Of a DNA stretch of 37,161 nucleotides, positions 17,766 to 24,909 are shown piece after piece (within the stretch, counting starts at the first letter, position 1; each line of letters begins with the position of its first letter). The position numbers and the translations under genes are program-made. Source of the stretch: a virus; the IMG/VR virus record IMGVR_UViG_3300028146_000024, positions 1 to 37,161 of that record. One strand, 5' to 3'. Under the pieces are notes generated by a model that did no database searches, was not told where the DNA came from, and worked only from the letters and a program-made list of their open reading frames with translations.

Positions 17766-17951
17766 TTAAGTTAACTGATCAGTTTCATCATTAATTTCAA
17801 TAAGACCACCATTCAGATATTTTTCAATAATGTAATTCATTGCATCCCTGAAACAATAAACACACCATCTACCTCTCGAAGGAGCGCCTTCCCATATGAT
17901 TCTTTCTGATTTTGCAAGCAGCCCATGTTTTAAGCATTTATATTTAGTCAT
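17766..17951 (-). CDS. Small protein with Cys/His pattern
   Basis: 61 residues. C6-x2-H9 and C30-x2-C33 (YKCLKH..WCVYCFRDAMNYIIEKYL) suggest one zinc site. The predicted start lacks a clear Shine-Dalgarno. It is 7 bases from the upstream gene, so translation may be coupled. Function unknown. Confidence 0.5.
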   Translation of the reverse strand: MTKYKCLKHGLLAKSERIIWEGAPSRGRWCVYCFRDAMNYIIEKYLNGGLIEINDETDQLT

Positions 17952-17958
17952 ATAAATA

Positions 17959-18207
17959 CTAGGGTAATACGGTCAATTGGCATGAGCCAGCCGTAAACAC
18001 AGGCTTATACCATTGCGTGCCATCAGATCCTACGGCACCAATAATGTCAGTCTCCAGCACGCTAAACCCTTGGCTACGAATATAACTATCTAAATAACCA
18101 GCAGCCGAAATTTCAGCTAGTGTGTTGTTGGGAGCATATAAATGACCAAAACGAGGAATGATGTTATTCTGACCTGGAAAATTGATAGTGAATTGATTAA
18201 TCGACAT
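17959..18207 (-). CDS. Small virion-type protein
   Basis: 82 residues, AAGGAG before ATG. Contains RFGHLYAPNNTLAEISAAGYLDSY, a segment found in many phage structural proteins as a repeat unit, followed by a beta-rich end (WYKPVFTAGSCQLTVLP). A decoration or fibre accessory role is plausible because of that segment, but unproven. Confidence 0.55.
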   Translation of the reverse strand: MSINQFTINFPGQNNIIPRFGHLYAPNNTLAEISAAGYLDSYIRSQGFSVLETDIIGAVGSDGTQWYKPVFTAGSCQLTVLP

Positions 18208-18222
18208 TAGCTTCTCCTTAAG

Positions 18223-18402
18223 TTAAATTTGATCTTCATAGGTAAAACCTACCCCAGAACAATGAGTACAATACGCTTTGTAGCGATTATCAGGTGGTAG
18301 CTCGCAACTCAATCCATGATGCTCTACCTTTAGCTCAGTCATAGGTTGATATAATATTCTACCTGTGCCTTGACAAAGTGAACACTTAGTTTTTATCCCC
18401 AT
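18223..18402 (-). CDS. DnaJ-type zinc-finger peptide
   Basis: 59 residues, start ATG 18402 overlapping the end of the upstream gene by 10 bases. Two CxxCxGxG knuckles are visible (CSLCQGTGR near residue 7 and CTHCSGVGF near residue 46), the signature of the DnaJ central zinc domain, without a J-domain. Such phage peptides are common and mostly uncharacterised. It pairs with the neighbour at 18393-18725, which has the same knuckle type. Confidence 0.6.
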   Translation of the reverse strand: MGIKTKCSLCQGTGRILYQPMTELKVEHHGLSCELPPDNRYKAYCTHCSGVGFTYEDQI

Positions 18403-18725
18403 ACGATGCCTTTTCCTTCACACGCCTTACATGTCATCATTCTCTTTCCATTATTACGGCCACATTCCTCTACTGATTGTAATTCCCATTCGCAGGAGCC
18501 TTGGCAAACAGGACATTTATGCGGTCTGATAGGCTGGAATGACTTCTCTAGGTTAAATCTGCCTTCCAATCCTTTTAATGATGTAAATAAGCAATCAATC
18601 CTCTGACTGATTTCATGTAATTGTATCTCAATAGGCTCTGGCTCTTTGCAGTTATCACAATGCTCATTCCTAGACACATGGCACTTACAATGACATTCTT
18701 TTGTTGGTACGTGACAACCGATCAT
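18393..18725 (-). CDS. Cysteine-rich zinc protein
   Basis: 110 residues. The N-terminal third is dense in Cys and His (CHVPTKECHCKCHVSRNEHC, then CKEP), a coiled segment spans about 32-60, and a DnaJ-like pair CPVCQGSC ... CKACEGKG ends the protein. It probably binds two or three zinc ions. Its ATG abuts the previous stop (TAAATG), so translation is coupled. Role unknown. Confidence 0.6.
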   Translation of the reverse strand: MIGCHVPTKECHCKCHVSRNEHCDNCKEPEPIEIQLHEISQRIDCLFTSLKGLEGRFNLEKSFQPIRPHKCPVCQGSCEWELQSVEECGRNNGKRMMTCKACEGKGIVWG

Positions 18726-18896
18726 TTATTCCCTCTCGTCAATATCTAGTGTCATTAAATATTTCATATCAATATCTTCCCACATGAAAGCCACGGCTAA
18801 TCTTTTTGCCCATTGATGATTAGCTGAATAAGCCTTACACCTAAGAGACATCATTTCTTTAATCTCACACAACAAATCTTCACAACACTTATTCAT
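18726..18896 (-). CDS. Small protein of unknown function
   Basis: 56 residues, starting MNKCCEDLLCEIKEMMSLRC and continuing AYSANHQWAKRLAVAFMWEDID. Start and stop are both fused to neighbours (TAAATG on each side), which supports a real gene in a tight chain. Several cysteines in a helical context; no known domain. Confidence 0.5.
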   Translation of the reverse strand: MNKCCEDLLCEIKEMMSLRCKAYSANHQWAKRLAVAFMWEDIDMKYLMTLDIDERE

Positions 18897-18983
18897 TTAA
18901 GCCGCCGGATATAGTTTACCTATCACCCATCCACAATATAGGCAGAAAGGTTTTTTAATGTGATACCAGTAACATGCACTCAT
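18897..18983 (-). CDS. Tiny cysteine-containing peptide
   Basis: 28 residues (MSACYWYHIKKPFCLYCGWV..). ATG overlaps the previous stop as ATGA and its stop abuts the next ATG. One CxxC motif. The coupling at both ends favours translation, but at this length it could be a translational bridge only. Confidence 0.35.
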   Translation of the reverse strand: MSACYWYHIKKPFCLYCGWVIGKLYPAA

Positions 18984-19234
18984 AGATGCTTCACCAAAGA
19001 ACGTTGAACTTTGTTCAATGCCTCAGTATAGAAAATCTCAACCTTACCTACGACATCACGCAAGTGATCTTCAACTTCTGTCATGGTTTCGCCACGATGT
19101 TCGTTAGCTTTTGAATTATTAATTAGGTTTAATGAGAACTTATAGTCTTTGATAAATGCCTTATTTAATGCTTGAAGACGCTTAGCTAACTTCTCTAATT
19201 GGTCTGCGCATAATCCTGCGAAATCATAATGCAT
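18980..19234 (-). CDS. Small helical protein
   Basis: 84 residues, GGAG upstream. Almost all helix with heptad-like spacing (LCADQLEKLAKRLQALNKAFI; VEDHLRDVVGKVEIFYTEALNKVQRSLVKHL). Small all-helical phage proteins include anti-CBASS Acb2-type sponges, but no diagnostic residues let me assign that. Function unknown. Confidence 0.5.
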   Translation of the reverse strand: MHYDFAGLCADQLEKLAKRLQALNKAFIKDYKFSLNLINNSKANEHRGETMTEVEDHLRDVVGKVEIFYTEALNKVQRSLVKHL

Positions 19235-19237
19235 TAC

Positions 19238-19462
19238 TTAATCTCCATTATTTAAATATTCATATTCTACTTTTGGATATGCTTCATCTAACCAAAATAG
19301 TTCATTACAAGAGGGGCATTTGTACTCAAACTTCATTGGGTCAGACAGGTAAACATTGCGACCTGTTCGATTTAAAATACATCCAGGATTAGGATTTTGG
19401 CTGCACTTATCACAGGCATAGTTAACCAAAATAGTTTTTACCTCTGCTTTGATTTCAGCCAT
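19238..19462 (-). CDS. Zinc-ribbon peptide
   Basis: 74 residues, AAGGG before ATG. CDKCSQNPNPGC and CPSCNEL form a four-cysteine ribbon resembling small phage proteins annotated only as zinc-binding. Acidic C-terminus. Member of the cysteine-rich cluster between the large terminase and portal genes. Confidence 0.55.
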   Translation of the reverse strand: MAEIKAEVKTILVNYACDKCSQNPNPGCILNRTGRNVYLSDPMKFEYKCPSCNELFWLDEAYPKVEYEYLNNGD

Positions 19463-19472
19463 TACAAACCCT

Positions 19473-19949
19473 TTAATTCATCGGAACTCGACAATCTTCA
19501 TTGGGATTTTTCTGCCACATCAGATTTGTTCCTGAAAGAAGTGCGCCATCATCAGACTTAATTGACCTGTAATAAATATTTCTCTCATCACAAAATTCTC
19601 TAAGGTTTTCGCCACCTAAAAACACTCTTTCATTTTCTTGTGTTTCTTGATTCTTTTCTTTAGTCAAAAGAACACTCCACAATTTATGTTTTTCAGGGTT
19701 GAGTATGAAAAGCTTTATGTTTTCTTTGGCAGTAAAACTAAATACCTTCTCTGTCAATTTATCATCCATTATCAAAACAAATCGTGACTCGATAGTAGAT
19801 TTCCATCCGTCGGTACATAGAAATATTACACAATCAATCCAATCAAGAGGTAATTCCGTGAAATACTTTTCCTGAACAAAAAGAGAGCCTGCTTTAAGTT
19901 CTTTATCAATAAACTTCTTTGTTACCTTTCCTTCATGTTTAATCAACAT
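19473..19949 (-). CDS. Unknown soluble protein
   Basis: 158 residues from ATG 19949 (AAGGGG 7 bases upstream; a TTG one codon before is less likely). Mixed alpha/beta with hydrophobic strands (LPLDWIDCVIFLCTDGW; SRFVLIMDD; NIKLFILNPEKHKLWSVLLTK), no catalytic motif recognised. The largest unknown in this accessory run. Confidence 0.55.
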   Translation of the reverse strand: MLIKHEGKVTKKFIDKELKAGSLFVQEKYFTELPLDWIDCVIFLCTDGWKSTIESRFVLIMDDKLTEKVFSFTAKENIKLFILNPEKHKLWSVLLTKEKNQETQENERVFLGGENLREFCDERNIYYRSIKSDDGALLSGTNLMWQKNPNEDCRVPMN

Positions 19950-19961
19950 CAAATTGCCCCT

Positions 19962-20156
19962 TTATTTAATACCCAACGACCTCATGTGAGCGACTACCTT
20001 TCTTAAATCATTATAAACCTTCTCATCAACTGAAGTGGTTTCGCTCATAGGTAATCTATCAAACCATGAAAGTGCCTGTTCAATATCATCTCTTTCAATT
20101 CGTACTTCATGCTCAAGTTTATGAATCCACGGATTAAAAAACTTATCTTCTTTCAT
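19962..20156 (-). CDS. Small acidic helical protein
   Basis: 64 residues from ATG 20156, which overlaps the previous stop region; a longer in-frame start at 20258 would overlap the upstream gene entirely and is rejected. Sequence LEHEVRIERDDIEQALSWFDRLPM..DEKVYNDLRKVVAHMRSL is helical. Function unknown. Confidence 0.5.
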   Translation of the reverse strand: MKEDKFFNPWIHKLEHEVRIERDDIEQALSWFDRLPMSETTSVDEKVYNDLRKVVAHMRSLGIK

Positions 20157-20157
20157 T

Positions 20158-20337
20158 TTAATATTGACCTTTTTCACGAACATCAAGCACGTGAATTGTG
20201 CTAGGATTATGAGAGGCACCTTTCCCTTTATCCACATCATCTCTAAATAATTTAGCATCTTCTAAATCTTCAAATGCAAATTGATATAGTGATGATGAAT
20301 TATGAGCACCAAGTGTCACTACAAATACATGTTTCAT
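20158..20337 (-). CDS. Small protein coupled to large terminase
   Basis: 59 residues. ATG 20337 shares bases with the terminase stop (TGATGA) and follows AAGGA. Reads MKHVFVVTLGAHNSSSLYQF then FEDLEDAKLFRDDVDKGKG, a compact alpha/beta protein. No domain recognised; the pattern resembles small phage proteins found in many operons. Confidence 0.5.
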   Translation of the reverse strand: MKHVFVVTLGAHNSSSLYQFAFEDLEDAKLFRDDVDKGKGASHNPSTIHVLDVREKGQY

Positions 20338-21899
20338 CAAAATATCCTTGCTACGGGGTTCCACATGTCTACGGGCTTTTCATTGCCCATCTTATCCTTG
20401 GTTATGCGATCTGATGCTAATTCAAGGCAGTTGTAGCCTAATGCATCCATCGGATGTGATGCCATATTTTTGTGCGGTTTATCTTTATAACGCTCTTCCC
20501 CTGCGACTGCAACACGCATGTAAATATAATCTTTCACAAAGCCCTTATATAAAGTTGGACATTCTTTTCTATTTATCAAGAAGGCTGGTTTTCCATCTAC
20601 CATACGATTTAAGAAAAATCGAATAGCTCCTAGGCGTGGTTCAATGTCATTTGTACGTGCAGCAATGGTTTCAATGCCCATTGAGTTAAGCTCACCAATA
20701 CATGACATTTCTTCCATAATCTCATTACGCGCATTACCCGCTGGGTCACCTACTGATTTACCTACCTTGCAATAGGTGAAATCCCTCGCAATGCCTGGCA
20801 TTACGATTGATTCTGCAAAGGTTCTAATACCCATGCCATCACCAACATATTCTTTCAATATAAGTAGCTGACCCCGAGGCGATAACTGTGTGACAACACA
20901 AGCAGGTGTCAAACCAAAATCCCAAGCAATATATAAAGGGTCGCCTTGAATAGCTTGGAGTGTATCAACCGCATGTAAATCAGAATTAAATTCAGGGAAT
21001 ACCTTCTTACCAAATCCAACAGAGCCATAGTGACCCAAACAGAAAACTTTAACAAACTCTTCTGTTTGTCCTTCGGCAAGCTTGAGATAATAATCAAAAG
21101 GCAAATTAGCTGCATTATCAGCGTTGGGATTACGTTTCCAAAATCCATCTTCATCTTTAATCAATCCAGGAGGTTGTTTGATCATGCGATAACTTTCAAG
21201 CTGCTTCTCTTCAAAATCTTTAAATATCCAGTGGTCATCTTCAGGAGGGTTTGTGTCTGCAATGATGCCAGCCCAATAGGGTTCATGACAGAAAGTATGA
21301 GATGGATAACGATTCACACGGCCTTTCATGTGGGCAAGAGCGGCTTGAGGTATTTCTGATAATTCGTTGAGATAGCAGCCTGTCAACTCAAGAGATTTAA
21401 CTTTTCGCACATCATCCGGTCTATCGAGTGCCATAAACAATAACTCAATTTCTATCACTCCATTGCCATCATTGAATGTATGTTCATAAGTGAGGATGGG
21501 CTTTTGACGCTTATGGATATCGCCCAGGTCTCCAAACCAAGCTAGCCAAGTTTGGAGAGTGGTTGATTGCAATTCACCACTAGTGTTCCTGACGATTGCC
21601 CATCTTGAGCGTCTGCGTCCTCCGTCGCTCCACCTAGGCATTGCACATGTTCGTCGGATAATTTCGTGAATTGCCCATGTAGACTTTCCACTTCCATAAG
21701 GCCCCATAATGACACGCACAAAGCTATCATCGCTATGAGCAAGTTTGCCAGTGGGAGTTGGGATATAAATTTTGTTCGCATTGCCTGCATAAATCACCGT
21801 CCGTTGGTCATTAATACTGATATGTGCCGTTACTTCAGCACGTTTATGATGCTTATACGCTTCCCAATCACGTTTAAGGCTTGCATAAGTGTGGGTCAT
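20337..21899 (-). CDS. Terminase large subunit
   Basis: 520 residues. ATPase: Walker A GPYGSGKST at 66-74, and a hydrophobic strand IELLFMALD near 150 with the coupling region up to LNELSEIP. Nuclease: YIAWDFGLTPACVV near 325 supplies the first acidic residue, followed by DPAGNARNE and a late acidic site near MDALGYN. It packages DNA into the head through the portal and cuts it. ATG overlaps the upstream zinc protein stop (ATGA). Confidence 0.92.
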   Translation of the reverse strand: MTHTYASLKRDWEAYKHHKRAEVTAHISINDQRTVIYAGNANKIYIPTPTGKLAHSDDSFVRVIMGPYGSGKSTWAIHEIIRRTCAMPRWSDGGRRRSRWAIVRNTSGELQSTTLQTWLAWFGDLGDIHKRQKPILTYEHTFNDGNGVIEIELLFMALDRPDDVRKVKSLELTGCYLNELSEIPQAALAHMKGRVNRYPSHTFCHEPYWAGIIADTNPPEDDHWIFKDFEEKQLESYRMIKQPPGLIKDEDGFWKRNPNADNAANLPFDYYLKLAEGQTEEFVKVFCLGHYGSVGFGKKVFPEFNSDLHAVDTLQAIQGDPLYIAWDFGLTPACVVTQLSPRGQLLILKEYVGDGMGIRTFAESIVMPGIARDFTYCKVGKSVGDPAGNARNEIMEEMSCIGELNSMGIETIAARTNDIEPRLGAIRFFLNRMVDGKPAFLINRKECPTLYKGFVKDYIYMRVAVAGEERYKDKPHKNMASHPMDALGYNCLELASDRITKDKMGNEKPVDMWNPVARIF

Positions 21900-22090
21900 T
21901 TAGGCAAGACCTTATTCGGTGGTGGCGTTTGAAAACGAGCACGTTTGTAGTTGTCGCGAAAGTGCTCTTGCGTAGTAAATCGACCACCACATTTTACGCA
22001 TTCACGCCTGCGATATATTTGATTCAGTTCGTGATCTTTATTAGTTTCCACGACTCGACTTTCTGGATAATTACAATATTTGCATTGCAT
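21896..22090 (-). CDS. NrdR-type zinc ribbon protein
   Basis: 64 residues. C3/C6 and C31/C34 with RRRECVKCGGRFTT copy the N-terminal zinc ribbon of NrdR, the repressor of ribonucleotide reductase genes. The ATP-cone half is missing (NrdR is about 150 residues). It starts on the previous stop (TAATG) and overlaps the terminase start. It may bind DNA or protein; a role in nucleotide regulation is not supported without the cone. Confidence 0.65.
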   Translation of the reverse strand: MQCKYCNYPESRVVETNKDHELNQIYRRRECVKCGGRFTTQEHFRDNYKRARFQTPPPNKVLPK

Positions 22091-22278
22091 TATTTCCGTA
22101 ATCCTCGCAACGTTTTGGCAAGATTTGCTCGCTTCACGGTGGTCGGATTTTTAGATTTCAATGCTTTATCAAGCTTAGCTTCAGGGATCTTTTCACCTTG
22201 CTTGACGTGTAGGGTTTTGTGAAGCGCACCCGGATGTTTGATGGCCTTTTGAATCCATTTATTAGATTTAGCTGGCAT
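22090..22278 (-). CDS. Small very basic protein
   Basis: 62 residues, about one quarter Lys/Arg (KWIQKAIKHPGALHKTLHVK..). The HPGALHKTLHV segment is widespread in small phage proteins near terminase genes. GGGA before ATG. Likely nucleic-acid contact; precise role unknown. Confidence 0.6.
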   Translation of the reverse strand: MPAKSNKWIQKAIKHPGALHKTLHVKQGEKIPEAKLDKALKSKNPTTVKRANLAKTLRGLRK

Positions 22279-22287
22279 AAAATATCC

Positions 22288-22458
22288 CTATTTATAATCT
22301 TTATTGCCATAATTCTCTTTGGTTTGTGGTGGCAAATTTCGGAGAGCATCTTGTTCTTTCATGGTACGAGCGATTAACTTTTTGCCACGATCAAGATACA
22401 CTTCGTTGCGAGTAGAGAGATAGCCATCTGGCTTTTGGGATTCGTATTTAGCGCCCAT
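22288..22458 (-). CDS. Small protein upstream of the basic protein
   Basis: 56 residues, AAGGAG before ATG. Reads MGAKYESQKPDGYLSTRNEVY..RTMKEQDALRNLPPQTKENYG. Soluble and charged. It sits between the two terminase genes, a spot where phages keep small packaging or structural accessories. Function unknown. Confidence 0.5.
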   Translation of the reverse strand: MGAKYESQKPDGYLSTRNEVYLDRGKKLIARTMKEQDALRNLPPQTKENYGNKDYK

Positions 22459-22515
22459 AACACAGCTCCTTGTGTTTAATATTTAGGTTTATCTTTCTTA
22501 GGCATCGATTTCTTT

Positions 22516-22995
22516 TCAGGCTTCTTGCCCTTTTTCATTTCCATTTCCTTCATTTCCTTTCTCATCTTTCCCACTGGACTGCACTTCTTCATCTTTTCGA
22601 TCTCCTTTCTCAAGTTCAAAGTCCTCAGCTAATTCGGTGATAGGCGCATGTGAACTAAATTGTTTCCAGTACACACGCTCCAAAGTCCACTGCGCACCCT
22701 TATGTCCATCGTTAGTATCGACTATATTCTTTCTGCATTTTTTGATCTCATCTTGTTCAATTTTCCTTAAAGCCTTTACAAGACGAGCATTTATTGAGTC
22801 AATATTGTACCTCATATCAAGCTGACCTTGCTTAACCCAAAAGTAGAAAGTGATATATGCGATGCCGTTAGCTTCGGCTGCGTGGAAACGGGTTGACCCT
22901 TTCTCAATATCTTTGAGGATGGCGTCAATACGATCTTGATTGATCTTGACTTCTTGACGAGCAGGTTGTCTATCAAGTTTGATTCGATCTGTCAT
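22516..22995 (-). CDS. Terminase small subunit
   Basis: 159 residues, AAGGA before ATG. N-terminal helix-turn-helix (RIDAILKDIEKGSTRFHAAEANGI..), where GSTRFHAAEANGIAYITFYFW is the recognition unit. A helical oligomerisation part follows, and then a highly charged low-complexity tail (from about 130). Recognises packaging sites and delivers DNA to the large subunit. Assigned from fold, size and position at the head of the packaging genes. Confidence 0.8.
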   Translation of the reverse strand: MTDRIKLDRQPARQEVKINQDRIDAILKDIEKGSTRFHAAEANGIAYITFYFWVKQGQLDMRYNIDSINARLVKALRKIEQDEIKKCRKNIVDTNDGHKGAQWTLERVYWKQFSSHAPITELAEDFELEKGDRKDEEVQSSGKDEKGNEGNGNEKGQEA

Positions 22996-23073
22996 TATTC
23001 GCCAATCCTTAGCAAAATAATCATCATTTTAGAATGTACTTACACTAAAAGCACGTATTAATGCAAGTATAGT

Positions 23074-23346
23074 TTAAGGCTTCCTAATATTGCCAAAAAA
23101 GAAGGAAAGCACAGCAATAAATCCCGCTGATAATTGCCCAATCAGCATATTCAATACATCATGATCTGAATTATTACGCGGTGGAAACGCAATAACAAAG
23201 GCCATGGTAAAGAATCCAAGCACGACACATATCGCAATAAAATCCATGACAAAATCACGTCTTCCAAAAATCTGTGTCTTTTTCTGCTCAAGTCTGGCAC
23301 CTTCAATTGAGCTTCTCTCCATTTGGCTCGCCGTCATATCTTCCAT
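23074..23346 (-). CDS. Putative holin
   Basis: 90 residues from ATG 23346; a GTG two codons upstream overlaps the endolysin stop and is possible. Two membrane segments (about 34-53 FIAICVVLGFFTMAFVIAF and 67-86 LIGQLSAGFIAVLSFFFG), charged N-terminus, basic C-terminus (GNIRKP). The layout and its place directly after the endolysin fit a class II holin. I do not recognise the exact family. Confidence 0.65.
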   Translation of the reverse strand: MEDMTASQMERSSIEGARLEQKKTQIFGRRDFVMDFIAICVVLGFFTMAFVIAFPPRNNSDHDVLNMLIGQLSAGFIAVLSFFFGNIRKP

Positions 23347-23348
23347 GA

Positions 23349-23768
23349 TCACACCAATTCAAAGTGTACCAAATCATTAAACGTTTGATCATTGATATTC
23401 TTATCCCCATCCCAATCACCACCCCATCTTACGGAATAAGTCATCTTCCCTTCAGCCTTTAGACGCTCAGCAACCCCCATCACAAAGCCACCAAACCAAT
23501 AAAAACGTTTCGTGTTTTTCCATTCAATAGGATGCGGAGCCACATCAACCGCCATGCTAGGATTGCCGTTATGCTTGCCATCAGGCCATTTAAATTTGCT
23601 ATTACCTCTCTCAAAAGCGGCATCTTGATCGGTCTGTCCACGATGTCCTTCAAGCACACTGCAATCAAAATAACGTATAATCTCATAGAACAATGTTTGT
23701 AATTCCATATGGCACGTTGATAATTTAGAAAACGATTCTTGACTAAATTTCGGCATGTAATGGCTCAT
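23349..23768 (-). CDS. Endolysin, M15-type peptidase
   Basis: 139 residues, the size of T5-like L-alanyl-D-glutamate peptidases. Zinc ligands are visible as H66 and D75 in KHNGNPSMAVDVAP, and H135 near the end (FNDLVHFEL); EGHRGQTDQDAAF near 40-52 is the family opening motif. It cleaves peptide cross-links of peptidoglycan. No signal peptide, so the holin must release it. It overlaps the upstream zinc peptide by 26 bases. Confidence 0.85.
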   Translation of the reverse strand: MSHYMPKFSQESFSKLSTCHMELQTLFYEIIRYFDCSVLEGHRGQTDQDAAFERGNSKFKWPDGKHNGNPSMAVDVAPHPIEWKNTKRFYWFGGFVMGVAERLKAEGKMTYSVRWGGDWDGDKNINDQTFNDLVHFELV

Positions 23769-23898
23769 CCTTGAAGGCTAATTCGAACGCTGTAATCGTA
23801 TCACATTCCATTTCGCAGCGCTTACACACATAGTACATTCCATAATCATTCACACATTTTACCCCCACATCTTGCTTACAACATTTGCTCAAAATCAT
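23743..23898 (-). CDS. Zinc-binding peptide upstream of endolysin
   Basis: 51 residues (MILSKCCKQDVGVKCVNDYG, then YYVCKRCEMECD). The CC...C...CxxC pattern followed by a short acidic tail is common in small phage proteins of unknown role. First gene after the terminator at 23932-23956; overlaps the endolysin start by 26 bases. Confidence 0.55.
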   Translation of the reverse strand: MILSKCCKQDVGVKCVNDYGMYYVCKRCEMECDTITAFELAFKDEPLHAEI

Positions 23899-23931
23899 CC
23901 CTGTTACCATCCTGTATTATTTAAAAAATCC

Positions 23932-23956
23932 AAAAAAAACCCCTCACTAAAGGGGC
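23932..23956 (-). terminator. Rho-independent terminator of the replication operon
   Basis: Minus strand CCCCT-ttagtg-AGGGG followed by eight T. It ends the leftward replication transcript before the lysis and late genes, which therefore need their own promoter or antitermination. The 23957-24109 stretch holds no gene but has two direct repeats GGTTGCAC. Confidence 0.85.
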
Positions 23957-24109
23957 TAAGTCCAATCAAAAACTGGGGTTGCACAATACGAGGAGTGGTT
24001 GCACCATAAGGAACAAAATCAACCGCCATGACGAACTAAATGCTCTAAGGAAAACGTAAGTTAGTCAAAAACAACATACCCATTTTCAACCGTATCAGAA
24101 AATTATTGG

Positions 24110-24469
24110 CTAACCAAGATATTCTTGAACACTTTTTCGAGCTGTCTCCCAGTCATCAAACCACTCAGCTTTATAGCCCTCAAGCCGCATGGCTTCACCA
24201 AATTCGACCTGCAAAGGTGTCGGTTTTTTGCCATGTTTTTTCATCTCAATCCAGTATCCATGATACCCCTGACACGCTCTTGCCAGAAAAAGATCATAGG
24301 CACCTGGTCGTAAACCCATCGCCTTCAGCCAAGCAGCAAGGGCAAAACTACGCTTGCCTTCATTTGGTATGTGGATAACGGGTAGTTTCATGTACCGCAT
24401 CCATTGCACGAGGGCTTGCTGTGCTTTGTCCTCGTCGATGATCTGCATTTTGAGTTTGAACGCGGCCAT
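24110..24469 (-). CDS. VRR-NUC domain nuclease
   Basis: 119 residues. PD-(D/E)xK core: E13 in the first helix, GAYDLFL with D59, then WIEMK with E75 and K77, and a final helix (EFGEAMRLEGYKAEWFDDW). This stand-alone VRR-NUC type resolves or trims branched DNA in phages and is normally next to replication genes, as here. Last gene of the replication operon. Confidence 0.85.
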   Translation of the reverse strand: MAAFKLKMQIIDEDKAQQALVQWMRYMKLPVIHIPNEGKRSFALAAWLKAMGLRPGAYDLFLARACQGYHGYWIEMKKHGKKPTPLQVEFGEAMRLEGYKAEWFDDWETARKSVQEYLG

Positions 24470-24572
24470 CCTTAGCCCCCTTCGTGTATAATTGCTTGAG
24501 CAATTCCATGCTCGCCTGTCTGTCAGCCAGATTAACGCTTATCCTTCGCTTACTTCCCTTTGCTTTGCACAC
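24360..24572 (-). CDS. Possible small protein overlapping the nuclease gene
   Basis: 70 residues from GTG 24572, 2 bases after the previous stop, with GGAG upstream. The first 40 residues (RRISVNLADRQASMELLKQLY) look protein-like; the remainder overlaps the nuclease reading frame by 110 bases and is less convincing. Basic. Could be a coupling peptide or a true overlapping gene. Confidence 0.35.
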   Translation of the reverse strand: MCKAKGSKRRISVNLADRQASMELLKQLYTKGAKDGRVQTQNADHRRGQSTASPRAMDAVHETTRYPHTK

Positions 24573-24574
24573 TT

Positions 24575-24886
24575 TTATGTTCTCCGTGAAACATTAGTAC
24601 ATTTACCATACAAGTCTACCCTACAAAATGGGGACACGTAACCACATTCTCCACACACAAACGTTAAAACCCTCCTATTTTGCGTTTTAACGGACTTTTT
24701 ATCCAGACCGCTAGTTAGGTACTCAAAACATAAGATCGCTTTACCTAGATCATCCTTGGAGCTCTCAATGGCATCTTTAGCATACTCCCTCAACCATTCC
24801 AACTCATCCCCCCCATATGCATCTGAAACCTGTTTGATCAAATAACAAAGCTGACGCTTCTTCGCTATCCATAGCGCACGGCTCAT
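24575..24886 (-). CDS. Unknown protein with C-terminal zinc ribbon
   Basis: 103 residues; AGGA before ATG. Helical N-terminal two thirds (LWIAKKRQLCYLIKQVSDAYG..) and a ribbon-like end VCGECGYVSPFC. Lies between helicase and nuclease. It might be a replication accessory; no known family is evident. Confidence 0.5.
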   Translation of the reverse strand: MSRALWIAKKRQLCYLIKQVSDAYGGDELEWLREYAKDAIESSKDDLGKAILCFEYLTSGLDKKSVKTQNRRVLTFVCGECGYVSPFCRVDLYGKCTNVSRRT

Positions 24887-24909
24887 CTGTCATTTCCTGT
24901 CATCTACTA

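Noticed and set aside
21896-22090. Full NrdR repressor
   Set aside because: Only the zinc ribbon is present; the ATP-cone domain is missing.
23957-24109. Two GGTTGCAC repeats as an attachment site or iteron array
   Set aside because: Only two copies and no integrase gene in the window; too little to support a site.
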